Below, piece after piece: positions 22,440 to 35,164 of a stretch of 64,000 nt of DNA; positions within the stretch are counted from its first letter, which is position 1, and each line of letters opens with the position of its first letter. Source of the DNA: Leptobrachium leishanense (taxonomy: Eukaryota; Chordata; Amphibia; Anura; Megophryidae); assembly GCA_009667805.1 (NCBI GenBank), contig CM019063.1, forward strand, positions 84,347,877 through 84,411,876, in the 5' to 3' direction. Under the pieces are notes generated by a model. The model was not told where the DNA came from and did no database searches. It was given only the letters and a program-made list of their open reading frames with translations. The position numbers were made by a program, and so were the translations under genes.

Positions 22440-24015
22440 AACTAAAATTCTGACAAAAAAAGGGAAGATTTACGATTCAGTTTCTCCTGCTGTTTTATTT
22501 CTTAGTTTTTAGAAATGGCTGTGTTCGTCAGTACTGCAATGACAGGTATTTTTTCAGGTACTTGACACTGCAGCTTAGTGGATAACCCCCTGTGTTGTTG
22601 CCATGTAGTGCTGTTGAGAGGAACATGTATACTGAAAATATGATTGTGAGTGTACAACACTCTTATGCTTCATTATACATTCCATTAACTTGTTTTATGT
22701 TGTTATTTTGGTCTGTGCACCTATTTATTTGTGTCTTACTCTTATTGATGCTATGTAGATATTAGTGTCTCTTGGTAACATTGTGTTCTAATTGTACTGC
22801 CCTGTTAATGATATTAATTGTTTTTGCCATTTGTAAAGGTACAACTGGTATATTAAATAAATATACAATGGACAATAGGGCGGTATAATAAATAAATAAA
22901 TATATATAGATATATAGATGGGAAACCTGTATATATTTTTAATGCTACGTACTAGTCAAAATAAATATTTATTTATAGAAAATGTTATAGATTTTTATTT
23001 TTTTGCTAAAAGGACCATACAATGTCTATGGCCTGCCTACCTTTACCACACCCTGACCTCGGAGACAGAGCTTTGATTCTACTTACAAAACATTACACAT
23101 TGGTGCGTCCTTATTTCATTTTCGGAGCCAGCATTTGCCAAAGATTTTTATAATTATGGTTTGCACTGCAATACTTTGGTAATTACTGACTTATATTTAA
23201 TTCTTCCCACAGGCTGACAGAGGTCAGTCCCATATACAGAAAGCACTTTGGCGTTCAGCAATAGAATCCGTGGCGTGCGCGCCTGCAAAGCCCCGCACAC
23301 TCAGTTTTATGAATAGAGGGGATTGTTCCTGGTAATCATTTCGCAGATGTGCCACATCTGGCGTGACGAGTTTTGACAATATTGGTACGAGCGCTTTCAT
23401 GTGCAGATGTGTTTTACATGAATTGTTCATTGTGAAACGCTGATGTAGCCTGTGATCCATTCACGCCAGTGATAAAACGAGATGTCTAAAATATGCAAGT
23501 GAGATTGCAGATGGTTTCCATAGTAACCATGTCAGCTGTACGCACCATCTTCAATTAGTCTTCATTGACAGAGCTTTTCAGACGTGGAACGTACTTTATA
23601 CTGCGAAGAAAAACATTAGTTCGCGTCAAACCAGGATTTAAGTAACATTTTAGTGGAAGAAACAAAAAAAACAAAACAAAAGCATAACACTCCTCCCCCT
23701 CAAAGAAACTTTTCAGTCGAGATAGCAAACCTGTCACTCAACAGCATAGTTGACGTTGAGGACATATCTAGAAGGATGTTTGACGTAGAAAATTTTATTT
23801 TTTCCCTACATATACCTTTTTAAATTAAGACTTTCTTTTTTTTCTATTTTCAACTGAAATAGAAAAGGAAGGAGGAAAAAAGGAACATTTTAAGAAACTG
23901 AGGAAAAATGAAAAATTTATTTGATACGGTATTATCGTGTCTTGAAATCAATGGATTCCTAATTTCATGTCTTGTGTCAGTCTCATTTAAGCAGGGTTTT
24001 ATTTTTTTCCTTTGC
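22440..24015. other. No gene seen
   Basis: AT-rich unassigned DNA with short ATA-rich tracts near 22850-22990. Confidence 0.5.
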
Positions 24016-24020
24016 AATAC

Positions 24021-24677
24021 TGTAACGACTGGGGGGGACCTGACTAGTCATGGAGCAGGAGGGTGTGAGCTAGTTTGCAGTGACTAGACATGAACAGACA
24101 TGAACTTAAAGAGTAAATAAAGGAATTTATTTACAACAAGACTAATAAACAACGAAGAACCAGATAAAACAGAGCAGATATCCAGAACTAAATACACATG
24201 AAACTAGAGACCAGGGAACTTAGCAAAACATAAGCAGAAAGGGAGACAGACCTGAACTAAATATACAATGGACACTAAACTAGATAAACATAAACAGAAC
24301 TACAGATGGGAAAAGCACAAGACTATACCTGACAAATGATAGAAGAGCAAAGAAAACAAAAAGCAGGATCAAGATCAGAATGAGGCTAAAACTCAAAGAG
24401 GAAAACAGAACAGACTTGACTAGACTTAGAACATGAATAAACTAGAGGCTTGAATCAGAAACCGTACCTATCAGAATGAGCTCCAAAACAAAACTGAGCT
24501 CCAGAACAAAATGAGGCAGCGTCCTTCTTTGGGCGCTTCCTGCTTTTAAGCACATGAGTAAATTAACAATTGAGTACAGGTGTGAATCCATGGCTTGAAG
24601 TCCAAAAAGAGAAAGAAAGTCCTGAAAAGCAATGTCCACTGCTGCCAGAGGGGGAGCCAGGAACCCAGAACGTAACA
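24021..24677. mobile_element. Solo LTR 1
   Basis: 657 bp, starts TGTAACGACTGG and ends CCAGAACGTAACA (TG...CA), flanked by AATAC at 24016-24020 and 24678-24682. It shares ends and the 'gccagagggggagcca' segment with the LTR at 50625. No internal coding region is adjacent, so it arose by LTR-LTR recombination. Confidence 0.9.
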
Positions 24678-24928
24678 AATACATTCAGTAATTATTTCCA
24701 AGGTACTGTATGTATAATCAGGATATAGATCCCTGGCCTCCTTGCATGAATTTAAGCTTACGTAACATTATGTAGCTCAGTATGTACCAGTCTATTTTCT
24801 TCTTGTGCTTAACCTGCACGGTAGCACAAATTCCAATATGTGAAACCAACGCCCGTCCTAAAAAAAAAAGCTGTCATCTCTCACTTATCCCACCTCAGAC
24901 TCAATTTAATATATATATATATATACAC

Positions 24929-26292
24929 ACACTCGACCTCTCTGCTGATTTTTACACTGTCGACCACCCCCTCCTTCTACAGACTCTCAGCTCTCTCGGT
25001 CTCTGTGACACTGCACTCGCTTGGGTTGACTCCTATCTATCCAACAGGTCCTTCTCTGTGTCCTTTGCTGGTAACTCCTCCTCTTCTTTGCCTTTATCTG
25101 TTGGCGTACCTCAAGGCTCTGTCCTTGGTCCCCTGCTCTTTTCTATCTACACCTCATCCCTGGGCCAAATCATTAACAGCTTTGGCTTCAATTACCACCT
25201 CTGCGCTGATGACACTCAGATCTACCTCTCTACCCCTGATCTCTCTCCTCCTGTCCTTTCCAAAGTCAGCGACTGTTTATCTGGCATCTCCTCCTGGATG
25301 GCCTCTCACCACCTAAAGATCAACATGTCTAAAACTGAGCTTCTACTAATTCCTCCCTCTAATGCCTCCCTGCCTCCTGTCTTTTCTATCATGATCGAGG
25401 GTATCACTATCTCCCCATCAAACCAGGTTCGCTGTCTCAGAGTTACACTCGACTCTGCTCTTTCCTTCATCCCGCACATTCAGTCTCTTTCTTCCTCCTG
25501 CCGCTACCAACGACGCAATATTTCCAGGATTCGGCCATTTCTTACCGCTGACACCACAAAACAGCTCATACACGCCACATGTAATCTCCCGACTCGACTA
25601 TTGCAATAATCTCTTATCTGGCCTCCCTCTCTCCCGCCTCTCCCCACTACAATCCATTCTGAACGCCTCTGCCAGGCTCATCCACCTCACCTGCCGCTCT
25701 GTCTCTGCCGCTCCCCTCTGCGAGGCACTTCACTGGCTTCCCATCCATTACAGAATTAAATTCAAAATCCTTACCCTGACCTACAAAGCTCTCACCAACT
25801 CAGCTCCCCACTACCTGTCCTCACTAATCACCAAATACACCCCAGCCCGCTCCCTAAGGTCAAACAGTGACCTGTGCCTAGCTTCTCCCCGCATCACCTC
25901 TTCCCATGATAGACTGCAGGATTTCTCACGTGCAGCCCCCATTCTCTGGAACGCTCTACCTTATACTGTTAGACTTTCCCCTAATTTCTCTTCCTTCAAA
26001 CGGTCCCTTAAGACATTCCTATTTCGGGAAGCCTACCACCCAACTCACTGATACACCTAACTGCCCCAACCAGTCCATCACTCTCACATTGCAGTCCATC
26101 ACTCTCACCTAGCAGTCCTCTCCTCCTGTTTCCAACCCCAAGCCTTCTAGATTGTGAGTTCCTACATGAATAGGGCCCTCATCTCCAACTGTACTGGTTT
26201 GTCAAATGTTGATCAATGTATTGTAACACTGTCAATACTGTGCCCATTGTACAGCGCTGCGGAATATGCTGGCGCTTTATAAATAAAGATTA
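24929..26292 (+). mobile_element. L2-type LINE, longest copy in the window
   Basis: RT motifs are readable from about 24930: '[16 protein letters not shown]', '[17 protein letters not shown]' and catalytic '[11 protein letters not shown]' (usual F/Y-ADD preserved as CADD). Then come '[17 protein letters not shown]' and, after a frameshift near 25575, the same C-terminal block as 3765-4304. The 5' end is truncated within the RT. 'atatatacacacact' to the left and 'atatatacgcacacact' to the right look like the duplicated target. The 3' tail matches the other two L2 copies. The LCDAFDT-like block reads 'SADFYTVDH', so it is degenerate and inactive. Confidence 0.88.
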
Positions 26293-26606
26293 AGAATATA
26301 TACGCACACACTGGATTTTAGGGGAAAAGTAGATCAGAAATTATTTATTTTGACTTAACACGGAAACCAATGGGAACTCCATTCCCCATGCAAAAATAGT
26401 GGAAGAACTACATTCTCACATGTTACTGCTCCACTTGACCCCTGTGTGAAACGATCAAGAGATGATTTCCTACTGAAGTCATGCCCATAGTGCAGTCGAC
26501 CGGTCTCTTTGACCCTCTGTGCCCTCTCTTTGACCCTTTACAGTCACTTCTGCAGCACTACTTCAACTACATCTGCATGAGACAGACAGGGAGAGACAAA
26601 GACATG

Positions 26607-26788
26607 CAGGGTTGTTCAGAGAGAGGTGAAAACCAGGAGAATGACTGGAGAAGAGAAAAATCTAGACCAAATAGCCAATTTGGAAAGTGAGATAAATGGG
26701 AGAATTTTTCTGGTTTGGCTATTTTGACCTAGAATTTTCGCTTCTCCAGTCATTCGCCTGATTTTCCCTTCTCTCTGAATAACCCTGA
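26607..26788. repeat. Hairpin MITE
   Basis: 'cagggttgttcagagagagg' pairs with 'ccttctctctgaataaccctg'. The arms continue through 'ccagtcattc' and 'tggctattt'. Arm length is about 72-80 bp. Confidence 0.75.
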
Positions 26789-26982
26789 TAGACATACTGC
26801 AGGAGCAAATAGACACGGGCACAGAGACAGTCACAACCACATAATTATAAGTCATCACTCATTTAGGGGCAGATTAACAACATGGTGCACTGTGTACTTG
26901 GAGTTTGCCACATCCACAGAAAGCTCTAAAATTATAGAAAGTAGCAGCACTGGGAGGAATCTGTAAAAAGTGTCTTTATTAA

Positions 26983-27333
26983 GGCCAGGAGTCAGACGAG
27001 CGTTTTGCAGAGCGGAAGGAAAGTCTGTGAGAGTGGACGTTCCTTCCACTCTGAACACCCGTCTGGCCACCTCGCTGAGCGCAGTTAGTGCGTTCAGCAC
27101 TGCAAGGCTCGATCCCCCTATGGGGGATCACTCTTTGCAGCCCTGTCGAACGAGCGTTGTGGTGCTTCGATGGGGAGGCTTTCAGAAAGTCCGCAGCACA
27201 CCTGCTGTAGCGTATGCAATTCATGTGTGTGCAAGAGCGTGCGCCCGGCCCCGTTGTAGCATCACAACGCTGCGACAGATGCCAGGAGACACTTCAGTAT
27301 GGGTGCACATAGTGCGCTCGTCTGACCCCGGCC
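26983..27333. mobile_element. MITE with GGCC-GTCAGACGAGCG ends
   Basis: 'ggccaggagtcagacgagcg' at the left mirrors 'cgctcgtctgaccccggcc' at the right. Shares internal 'gtggacgttccttcc' with 27797-28159. Open frames here on both strands are not genes. Confidence 0.75.
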
Positions 27334-27614
27334 ATAGAGCTCACATACAATACAGCGCCAGTGACATGTCAGCCTACTGACTTTCCTCAAGTTTCACTAA
27401 TGCCAGCAGACTGAAATGTCGTTGACGCTGTATTGTATGTGATCTAAAACATAAAGACACTTTTTTACAAATCTCACGTGCGCTAGAACATTCTGTACTT
27501 ATGGGCACGGATACAGACTGACACAGACACAAAGGTGCAGAAAGACTCAGAGGCAGTGACCATGACACATTCACACACAAACACTTTGGTTTATATCCCC
27601 GAGATGACTTGCTA

Positions 27615-28332
27615 CCCTGTTTCCCCGAAAATAAGACCTACCTCGTAAATAAGACCTAGTGTGTTTATTTGATAACTGGTAAATTATAAGACCTACCCCG
27701 AAAATAAGACCTAGGGCAACTTGAAGAGTCGCGGCAGAGAATCAGCGATGCCGGCGCCAGAGGAAGCGAGGCGGCAGCAGAGGGAGCAGAGCCGCATAAG
27801 GCTGCGGTCACACGAGCGTTCTTTGAGCAGAAGGAACATCCGTGAGACTGGACGTTCCTTCCACTCTGATGCCAGTGTGGCCACCTCGACGAGCGCAGTT
27901 AGTGCGCTCAGCGTGACACAGTCCGATCCTCCTATTTAGGATCATGCTTTGAAGCCCCGTCTGCATCCGTCGTAGCTGTTTGACGGGGAGGCTGAAATCA
28001 CGTCCGGTAGTAGTGCACGCAATTCGTGTGCGTGCTGCACCATGTGACCCACCCCATCCAGCCTTCACAAAACTGCAACGGGCGCAGGGAAGTGTGGTCA
28101 CACGGACACACTCAGTGCATTCCTTCTGCTGAAAGAACGCTCCTGTGGCCGCAGCCTTAGCCGATGCTTCCTCCAACTCCAGCTCCTGTCACAGGCGGAG
28201 TGATACCAGATGTACACCATCAAAAAAAAACACCAACATAAAAAATTAAGACCTACCTCGAAAATAAGACCTAGTGTGTTTTTTGGGGGCCAAAAAAATA
28301 TAAGACAGTGTCTTATTTTGGGGGAAACACGA
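27615..28332. mobile_element. MITE with CCCTGTTTCCCCGAAAATAAG ends
   Basis: 'ccctgtttccccgaaaataa' at the left and its inverted form 'ttattttgggggaaacacga' at the right, each next to TA. Sub-repeats 'gaaaataagacctag' occur near both ends. A TA target would suit Tc1/mariner, but the class is an inference. It is split by a nested MITE. Confidence 0.7.
27797..28159. mobile_element. Nested MITE with ~40-bp inverted ends
   Basis: 'taaggctgcggtcacacgag' and onward to 'agcagaagg' mirrors 'ccttctgctgaaagaacgct' through 'ccgcagcctta'. Lies inside the previous element. Confidence 0.75.
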
Positions 28333-28335
28333 TAG

Positions 28336-29255
28336 TAGTAAGAAACGTCCCAATCTCCTTGTTGCGCCTAACTTAAATCTTGCCAGGTGCAGGTAGGAGG
28401 GTGATGGAGGGTGTGGAGCAAGGGGAGCCAAAGCAATATGTCAGAGAAAAAGCCAGAGATTGTTCCCTATAGAAATGTTTTAACGACAAATCTCATTTGA
28501 ATGGAATCAGTGGCTAATTTGATGTAGTCTGCTGGAATCATATGACGGACGTCTGATTCAGTGGAAGCTGTTCAACCTCTTCCCATGTTGTGGGATTAGT
28601 CGTACCACTGGGAACAACCTTTTGGTTGTAGGACTACTTATCCAGTGGGTGTCCAGCCTTATGAGAGCTCAGCTGAGTGAGGTCCTGCAAGGGCGATAAA
28701 CCACTTCTTATGTTGTCTACTGATATTTCCAGTAGAAATCAGTCAGCGAGCACACCAAAGTACCTAGCACTCCTGCCAAAAAAAGAAATCACAGAAACAA
28801 TAGATAAATAAATCATTCTTTTTCCTACTTACAGTATCAATATCTACATCACAAACACCCTGTTCTGCAAAACCAGTAGGATTACACAGACAATAGATAA
28901 TTATTTTTTGCAGGACAGGCTATGTAGAATAGATATAGAAAATGCGTGCATGAAACAGTGATTTATCTACATTCTTTTAGAACACATTGTTTTACCAGTA
29001 GTGATTAGGACTTCACAGGGTCTAACGCCCTTGCAGAATCTCACTCAGCTGTGGTCTGCAGACAGCCTGTATGCACATGCATGAGAGTTGAGATAACATA
29101 TTTCTACGGGAACCAATTCTGTGCACTTGTTCGGTGGGAATCAGACGGCGGGATAAAGGGCTAAAACCGGGATTGTCTCACTTAAATCGGGACAGTTGGG
29201 AGGCATATAGCAGCAATAAAGAGGAGCAGTACCCAATGGACCCAATAACTTTTGG
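28336..29255. other. No gene seen
   Basis: Unassigned sequence without domains. Confidence 0.45.
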
Positions 29256-29261
29256 ATATGT

Positions 29262-29487
29262 ATGAAATAAAGTCATTATGTTACATGTTTACAGGTACAT
29301 TCCGTATTGAGGTATGTTAATAGGGAACTCTTAAGGGACTTTAGACTGGGGGAAGATTTGATGGCGTCTGGGAGGTTATTCCATATTTGCGGTGCTCTGT
29401 AGGAAAATGAGGATCGAGCCACTTTCTTTTTGTATTGTGGTATTGCAAGTAAGGTGTAGGTCCTGGATCGGAGGTTATAGGAAAAAT
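29262..29487 (-). mobile_element. LINE 3' fragment (family of 38481-39955)
   Basis: Matches the 38660-38875 segment nearly base for base ('ggactttagactgggggaag', 'tctgtaggaaaatgaggatc'). The reverse strand encodes the polymerase end 'HRKYGITSQTPSNLPPV'. Confidence 0.85.
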
Positions 29488-30488
29488 AAATAAATATTGC
29501 AGCAATAACAAGGAGCAGTACTCAATGGACCCAATAACCTTTGGAATTATTGGTGCCATCAATATGAGAAAAGCAGAAATGTTTATATTTTAGTACAGCC
29601 AATGAAATACGGAAGATGTTTCAGGGCTTTCTAGTTTTCTGCAGGTGCTAAGAGATTTCTATTGCATTGTTCAATGCAATGTATCACATCATGAAATACT
29701 CACTGTACCATACAAATGTAAAAATGTTTCTGTGGAATGTTGAGTGGAATGTTGGCAAATGGTGCTAATCCACTCTAGACTCTATTCATATTCAGACATA
29801 ATGAAGTGAGGAGATCGCATTTTGCAAAACTTGGGTGCGTAGTCCTGGGGTCTCTTTAGTTCACAATAGAAATCAATAGATCAGCAGTGATAACACAACT
29901 CCAGGATTTAGAAGATATTTATTCTACCCAAGTAGCCCAGGCAGCGTTAATACTCTAGTCAGTCAAGTCTGTCGAGTCAAAATGTTGTCTGATTCGCTTG
30001 GGTGGAATAAATCGCTTTCTTCTACTGATCATCATATTCTGAGTCAGCCAATATTTGGCAATGACAAAAGATGAAAATCATATGAAAGAGGCAGTAAGTG
30101 ACTCGGAATTGAAACAGCTTAGAATGGTAATATGGCAGCATTGATGTGTGCCTTTGTTGGTATTCCCTCCTTGCTGGTATTCCCTCCTAAAGTCTGTAGG
30201 ACTCCAAAGGATCTATGCTGAGATTCAATGTTTTCATCTAATTATTTTTATTGCATTTTGATAGTCTCGAAATCACTCAATGAGCCCAGTTGTTGGAGCT
30301 GGTATTTTTTTCCTCTAATTTGACTAGGAATCGCTCTTTATTCATCGGCTCTCATTACATTTATGCGTCCCACACAATGTAATTGTACAGTAAGCTGCCA
30401 GCCAAGTCAATCCATAACAAGTGGTAAGGCTCGATTTGGAATAGTAGCTGAGCTATTAACATTTGATTAAATTTTTTTTTAAAAAAAA
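29488..30488. other. No gene seen
   Basis: Unassigned. Confidence 0.45.
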
Positions 30489-30905
30489 AATGTCCTCTGC
30501 GCTCATTTCTATATATTTCCATGTGCAGCAAAACACTGTCAGAGGTTTTAGTTTGCTTTAATGGCCATTGAAACGTAAGCTCACTCGCCTCATCAAGGCA
30601 CCTCTTTGTAGAGTGAGTGCTAACCAATGTACCCAAAGCTGCTCGTCTGAGCAGCTGCATGCTCTCCTGCTGCTTTTCAGCCAAGGAGAGGCAGAAAAAT
30701 GGTGGGTTTTATTTATACACGCACCAAGCACTTCCCATTTGGGAAAAGAGCAGCTTTGGGTACATTGCTTAGGACTCACTCTACAAAGAGGTGTTTTGAT
30801 GGGGCGCGTGAGCTTACATTTCAATGGCCATTAAAGCAAACTAAAACCTCTGATAGTGTTTTGTTGAACATGGAATTGTGTAGAAACGAGCACAGATGAC
30901 ATCTT
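30489..30905. mobile_element. Long-arm hairpin element
   Basis: Arms of roughly 155 bp: 'atgtcctctgcgctcatttc' to 'gtacccaaagctgctc' against 'gagcagctttgggtac' to 'gagcacagatgacat'. The loop is about 100 bp. Identity looks near 90%. The transcript would fold into a long duplex. Confidence 0.85.
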
Positions 30906-31396
30906 TTGTTTCTTGTTATGTTTTATACCTGAACTGGGCTGTTACTCCTGGCTGTTGCAGCCGCTCTGGTGAGTACAAGCGCAATGCCATTTTTTCTATT
31001 AACATTTGAGACTGGATCTGAAAGAGTTAGAAGTTTACAAATGATAACGGCTCTCTCAGAATTGAGACCAGTGAAGTAATTTATCCTTGTATTTTGCCTA
31101 TTGACTGTTCATACGTTTGTAGGGTCTTATAATAAAACACATAGGGCACTATTCTCTTCCTAATGCTAAACTAGGGCTGCTAATGGGAAAATCCCTGCCT
31201 GCAGGTTTCCCTGTAGCATCCCCACTTTAGCGTTAGATGCCGGGGCAGGCGCTACTTCAGTACCTTCTCCCAGAACGTAGCGTCACTCACGATGAGTGAT
31301 ACTCACGGTGGTGCTTCTGCGCCCCCCGCAAGTATCACCTCCTGGGGCTCTATCACCTCCTTCAAGCTAACGCTATTGCTCATGTTATTGCTAGCT

Positions 31397-31532
31397 CAGG
31401 GGTCAGCAACCTTGGCTCCCTGATGTTTTGGGAACTACATCTCTCATGATGCTCAGTCACCCATTAGGCTGAATGAGCCACTTGGGAAATGTAGTTCCCA
31501 AAACATCAGGGAGCCAAGGTTGCTGACCTATG
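31397..31532. mobile_element. Hairpin hAT-like MITE
   Basis: 'caggggtcagcaaccttggc' mirrors 'gccaaggttgctgacctatg'. The arms extend through 'ctccctgatgttttgggaac'. The 8-bp flanks do not match, so the class is tentative. Confidence 0.7.
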
Positions 31533-32688
31533 CTTTAGATTAAAGGAGGTCATAGTGTGCAGCATAGATCGCCTCCGGCTGGCCCCCGCCGATTATGTCG
31601 CAGGGCGTGCCGCGTGTCGTTTACCGGCAGACGTTACGCAGCATGCCCTGTGATATAATAAGCGGGTGCCGGTCGGAGGACCGTGTTTGATTGTGTAATT
31701 GGGTGCGCCGGATGGACGGCTGCCATCTTTGATTCCCCGACGGGCCAAGGCTGCAGCCTAGGGAACATGCCTGGTGTTCCCCAGGCAGCCTGGCTGGGCG
31801 GGCACAATTAAGGCCTGCTTTTGAGCGGCCAACTGGCCCGATGGCCAGTACGGGCCTGGTTTGCATGTTGATTTTCTTACACTTTTCTATCTACACTTAA
31901 TACTTTGCTTGAGGGACATGTTTTAACCTCCTCTTCTCCCTTTTGCTAAAGCATCTACGTCTTTTGAAAAACTAATATGATCTGATTCGCAGCATTAGTT
32001 GCCTCTAATCATGACAGTTAGCTAAGCCTTATTCTATTCTTTTTATGGTAATTCCAACGTGTGGAGCCAAAGTATCAAGGAAAGGGTTTTATCACTGACC
32101 GCCGCTGTCTCATCATTTGCTATAGAATGTATTTCCCATGCTGAGAAAAATGTGCATTCTAGATTTATTCATTTTTAGCGAGGATTCGACATGTTCTTGT
32201 TCTGCTTGATTAGTAAGAACCCTTGGTTAACAAGACCAGTGGACTGTTCAGTATTACTTCTTTTAATACTATAATTATACTTCTATGACTGAGAATATAA
32301 TTTCACATAAAATGGCTTTAAATAGGATATTTGGCTCACTGGTCTGCTGCAGCCTATCCTGCTACTAAATTTAGTAGCAATTTATTGTAATGATTTCTTT
32401 CTTACTTTTTTATATTTCTTCATCTCTTTGATTTTTTTTTAGGGTAATTTTTAGCAATTATATCTTTCTATTTTGTGGGGGGTTTTTGTGCACAAGTAAA
32501 CTGTATTGTAGCATTTGGTTGTTTATTGTTAACATGTTGAGTTCACGTGACATCGTAGGGCTCTATTCCAATGTCGTTAAGTGCATAGATTCATTTTAAC
32601 ACGTCCTACACCATTCGAGACACAAGCTCTGGCTGTGTCTCAGACATTGCATCTCCTTACAGTACCTTAACGCCTCTTCTACCTTTAT
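31533..32688. other. No gene seen
   Basis: Unassigned, partly GC-rich (31560-31830), without a recognisable frame. Confidence 0.45.
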
Positions 32689-33029
32689 ATAGGAGCCAGT
32701 AGTGTATTTAGGTTTTGTGCTGCCCTAGGCCTGACTAAACTCGTGCACCCCCTAATTTAAATTTGAGGCACCCCTTCCTGTCAAGGGCACACCTCTTCCT
32801 GGTTAATCCCCACCCTTCCTCTTTAAGTGCCACCTTTTCCTCTTAGAGCTCCGCCTTTTCCTCTCTTTATATTAAAAGTGGATACCAAGTGCCTACTTGT
32901 ATATTTTGTATACCATTTCAAATGTATCTATTGAGATAAATAAAATTATGAAATGTTTAAATTCAAGCATATTTACAAAGAACAGCCACGCATGTCAAGT
33001 ATACTGGATCACAGCCGCTCTAATTGGTT

Positions 33030-33470
33030 GAACAATAAAATCCACAGAAACATGCACTGCATATGAGTGTATCACAGAGCTGCACAGCAATAAAACCCAC
33101 AGAAATGGGCACTGTGTATGAGCATATCAGAGCTGCACAGCAATAAAACCCACAGAAATGTGCACTGTGTATGAGCATATCACAGAACTGCACAGCAATA
33201 AAACTAACAGGAATGTGCAGTGTGTATGAGTGTATCTCAGAGCTCCAGGGCAATAAAACTCACAGTAATATGCAGTGTGTATCACAATGTTCGGTGTGTG
33301 TCAGCATATCAGAATCCACAGCAATAAAATTCCAGCAATGCAGTGTGTATCAGAATCCACAGCAATAAAACTCCCAGCAATGCAATGTGCGGTGTGTATG
33401 AGTGCATCAGAATCCACTGCAATAAAACTCCCAGCAAACCGAGTGTATATGAGCACACAGCAATTATTTA
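33030..33470. repeat. ~59-bp minisatellite
   Basis: Seven or so diverged units of 'cagagctgcacagcaataaa', 'cccacagaaatgtgcactgt' and 'gtatgagcatat'. Later units shorten by deletion. Confidence 0.88.
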
Positions 33471-34195
33471 TTCTATATTTACCATCCGCGGTAGGGCTGT
33501 GTGCAGAGTCAGCAGGAGGTCCCTCCAGGCCACATTAGGATCGCGGCTGTGCCTGTGCGTGGAGCCATCTTGTCAGCAGTGGGGTGCCACTGCCAGAGGG
33601 TGCACCGTGGCTTTGATTCCCTTCCCGGTGGGTGTTCAGTCCAGAATAGAGTGAGAGTCCGTGTTAACGAAAGGGCGGGCAGCTGCGTGCGTGCGTGTCA
33701 TGTGGTTCAGCCAGTCAGGTGGTACTGAGACTCAGTACCACCTGATTGGCCGGACCGTGTGACCTGCACGCACACAGCCTCACCAGGAGCCAGGCAGCTC
33801 AATGACAAATTTCTATCATTGCAGTGCTAGTTAAGGAAAGGTCCACTTTAAACAGCAGTAAGCAGACAGGGCTTCATATTCTGCTGATACCCCCCCTTTA
33901 CCTGCCGTTTACTGTCATCTTCTATCTCTGCACACAAATCACATCCCCCTCCCCTCTCCTAGAGCTGCTGCGGTGCAGGGGAGGAGCTATGGAGGGAGGA
34001 GAGGGGGATTTTTATTCTATTCGATTTTATTCTGTATGCAAACGCCCTGCTCCGCTGCTCGTTGTTTGAGAACACAGCTAAAAGCTGACACACAGTGACA
34101 GTGGCACCTCCTAGTACCCCCTAATGACACCCCAATAATCACTGGTACCTGGGCGCGGCCCGCCCTCCGCCACTCCCCTAAGTACACCACTGCTC

Positions 34196-34800
34196 TGTGA
34201 TATGCTCACACACAAGTTTGGCGAACTGCCAGCAAGTACGGTGCTGTTTGAAGGCAGTGCAAATCCCCATAGAGAAGTAATGGTTAATCTATTCAGAGAA
34301 CAGCAAACAGCAGAGAAATGCCCTGATGTTCGGTGGTTTCAATCAGCAGGTTTATTCAGGCGAACCCCATAGGTTTCAATGTTAAAAATATTCACGTTTT
34401 TATGCAATATCTAATAAACCATTTATTATTGTAATCTGCAGTAAAAAGTCTTTATTGATTATTTTTTTTAGTACCTTTTAGTCATTTTTCAGATTTTTTT
34501 GGGCAAATTTCTCCCCCTTTTTTTTAATAGCGGTTTTTCTTTTTTCTGTAACAGACCTTTTTATTATCAATCATAGGATCTTATATGTAAATTCCAGACC
34601 TTTTCGTTCAGTAGCTCTTTTGAAAACAGCAGGCCACGGGTTTGCGGTGGCAGCATTTAGCGGCCGACTCCCTGCACTTTGGGGACCCTGCGGTGAATGG
34701 TGAATTCACTGCAGGGTGGGGAAATTTTATTCCCCGAAGTGCAGGGAACTACAGAACACCAAAATGTTTGCGTCATTTCGGTGCTCTGTGAGTAACCCAT
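34196..34800. repeat. Dispersed repeat shared with 62490-63200
   Basis: 'aatccccatagagaagtaat', 'ggttaatctattcagagaac' and 'gttaaaaatattc' recur at 62517-62665 in the same order. Confidence 0.8.
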
Positions 34801-34853
34801 TTAGTGGTGAGGTTTTTTGCTGCCCCCTGGAAAGTGAAAGCCTAGGCCTTGCC

Positions 34854-34913
34854 TACCCAGGACATACTTGAAAATTAGTGAAATCTCAATGTATCCTTCC
34901 TGGTAAAATAATT
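34854..34913 (+). mobile_element. SINE/LINE 3' tail scrap
   Basis: 'acccaggacatacttgaaaa' and 'atctcaatgtatccttcctg', then an A-rich tract: the shared tail of the SINE at 52236 and the LINE at 38481. Confidence 0.75.
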
Positions 34914-35164
34914 AGCAAAAGTAAAAAAAAAATAAAAAAATTAGGGGTGGGGCCACCCGGTGCAGGCCGCCGCCCCCTGGAAAGTGCCACCCTAGGCCTA
35001 GGCCTTGTTGGCCTAGGCCAAAATACACCACTGATAGGAGCCGTTAATGTGCAGCTAGCAGATGAACAATGGGCTATTCCAACCTTGCTCATTCAGCTGT
35101 GTCAGCCGTTATTCAGCAATGAATAACAACTTCTCTACCCTGGTGTTAAGTGATTGTGCAAAGC

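Larger units (their letters stand above)
32697..35033. mobile_element. Non-autonomous hAT element, 2.3 kb, with internal minisatellite
   Basis: Starts CAGTAGTGTATTT, ends AAATACACCACTG, with the exact 8-bp duplication ATAGGAGC at 32689-32696 and 35034-35041. It contains a minisatellite, a hairpin at about 33712-33762 ('gtcaggtggtactgagact'), a block shared with 62490-63200, and a SINE/LINE tail scrap. A second terminus-like 'aagtacaccactg' at 34181-34193 suggests an internal nested copy. Confidence 0.85.

Noticed and set aside
26970..27380. 136-codon frame
   Set aside because: Lies across a MITE with inverted ends; opposite strand is equally open.
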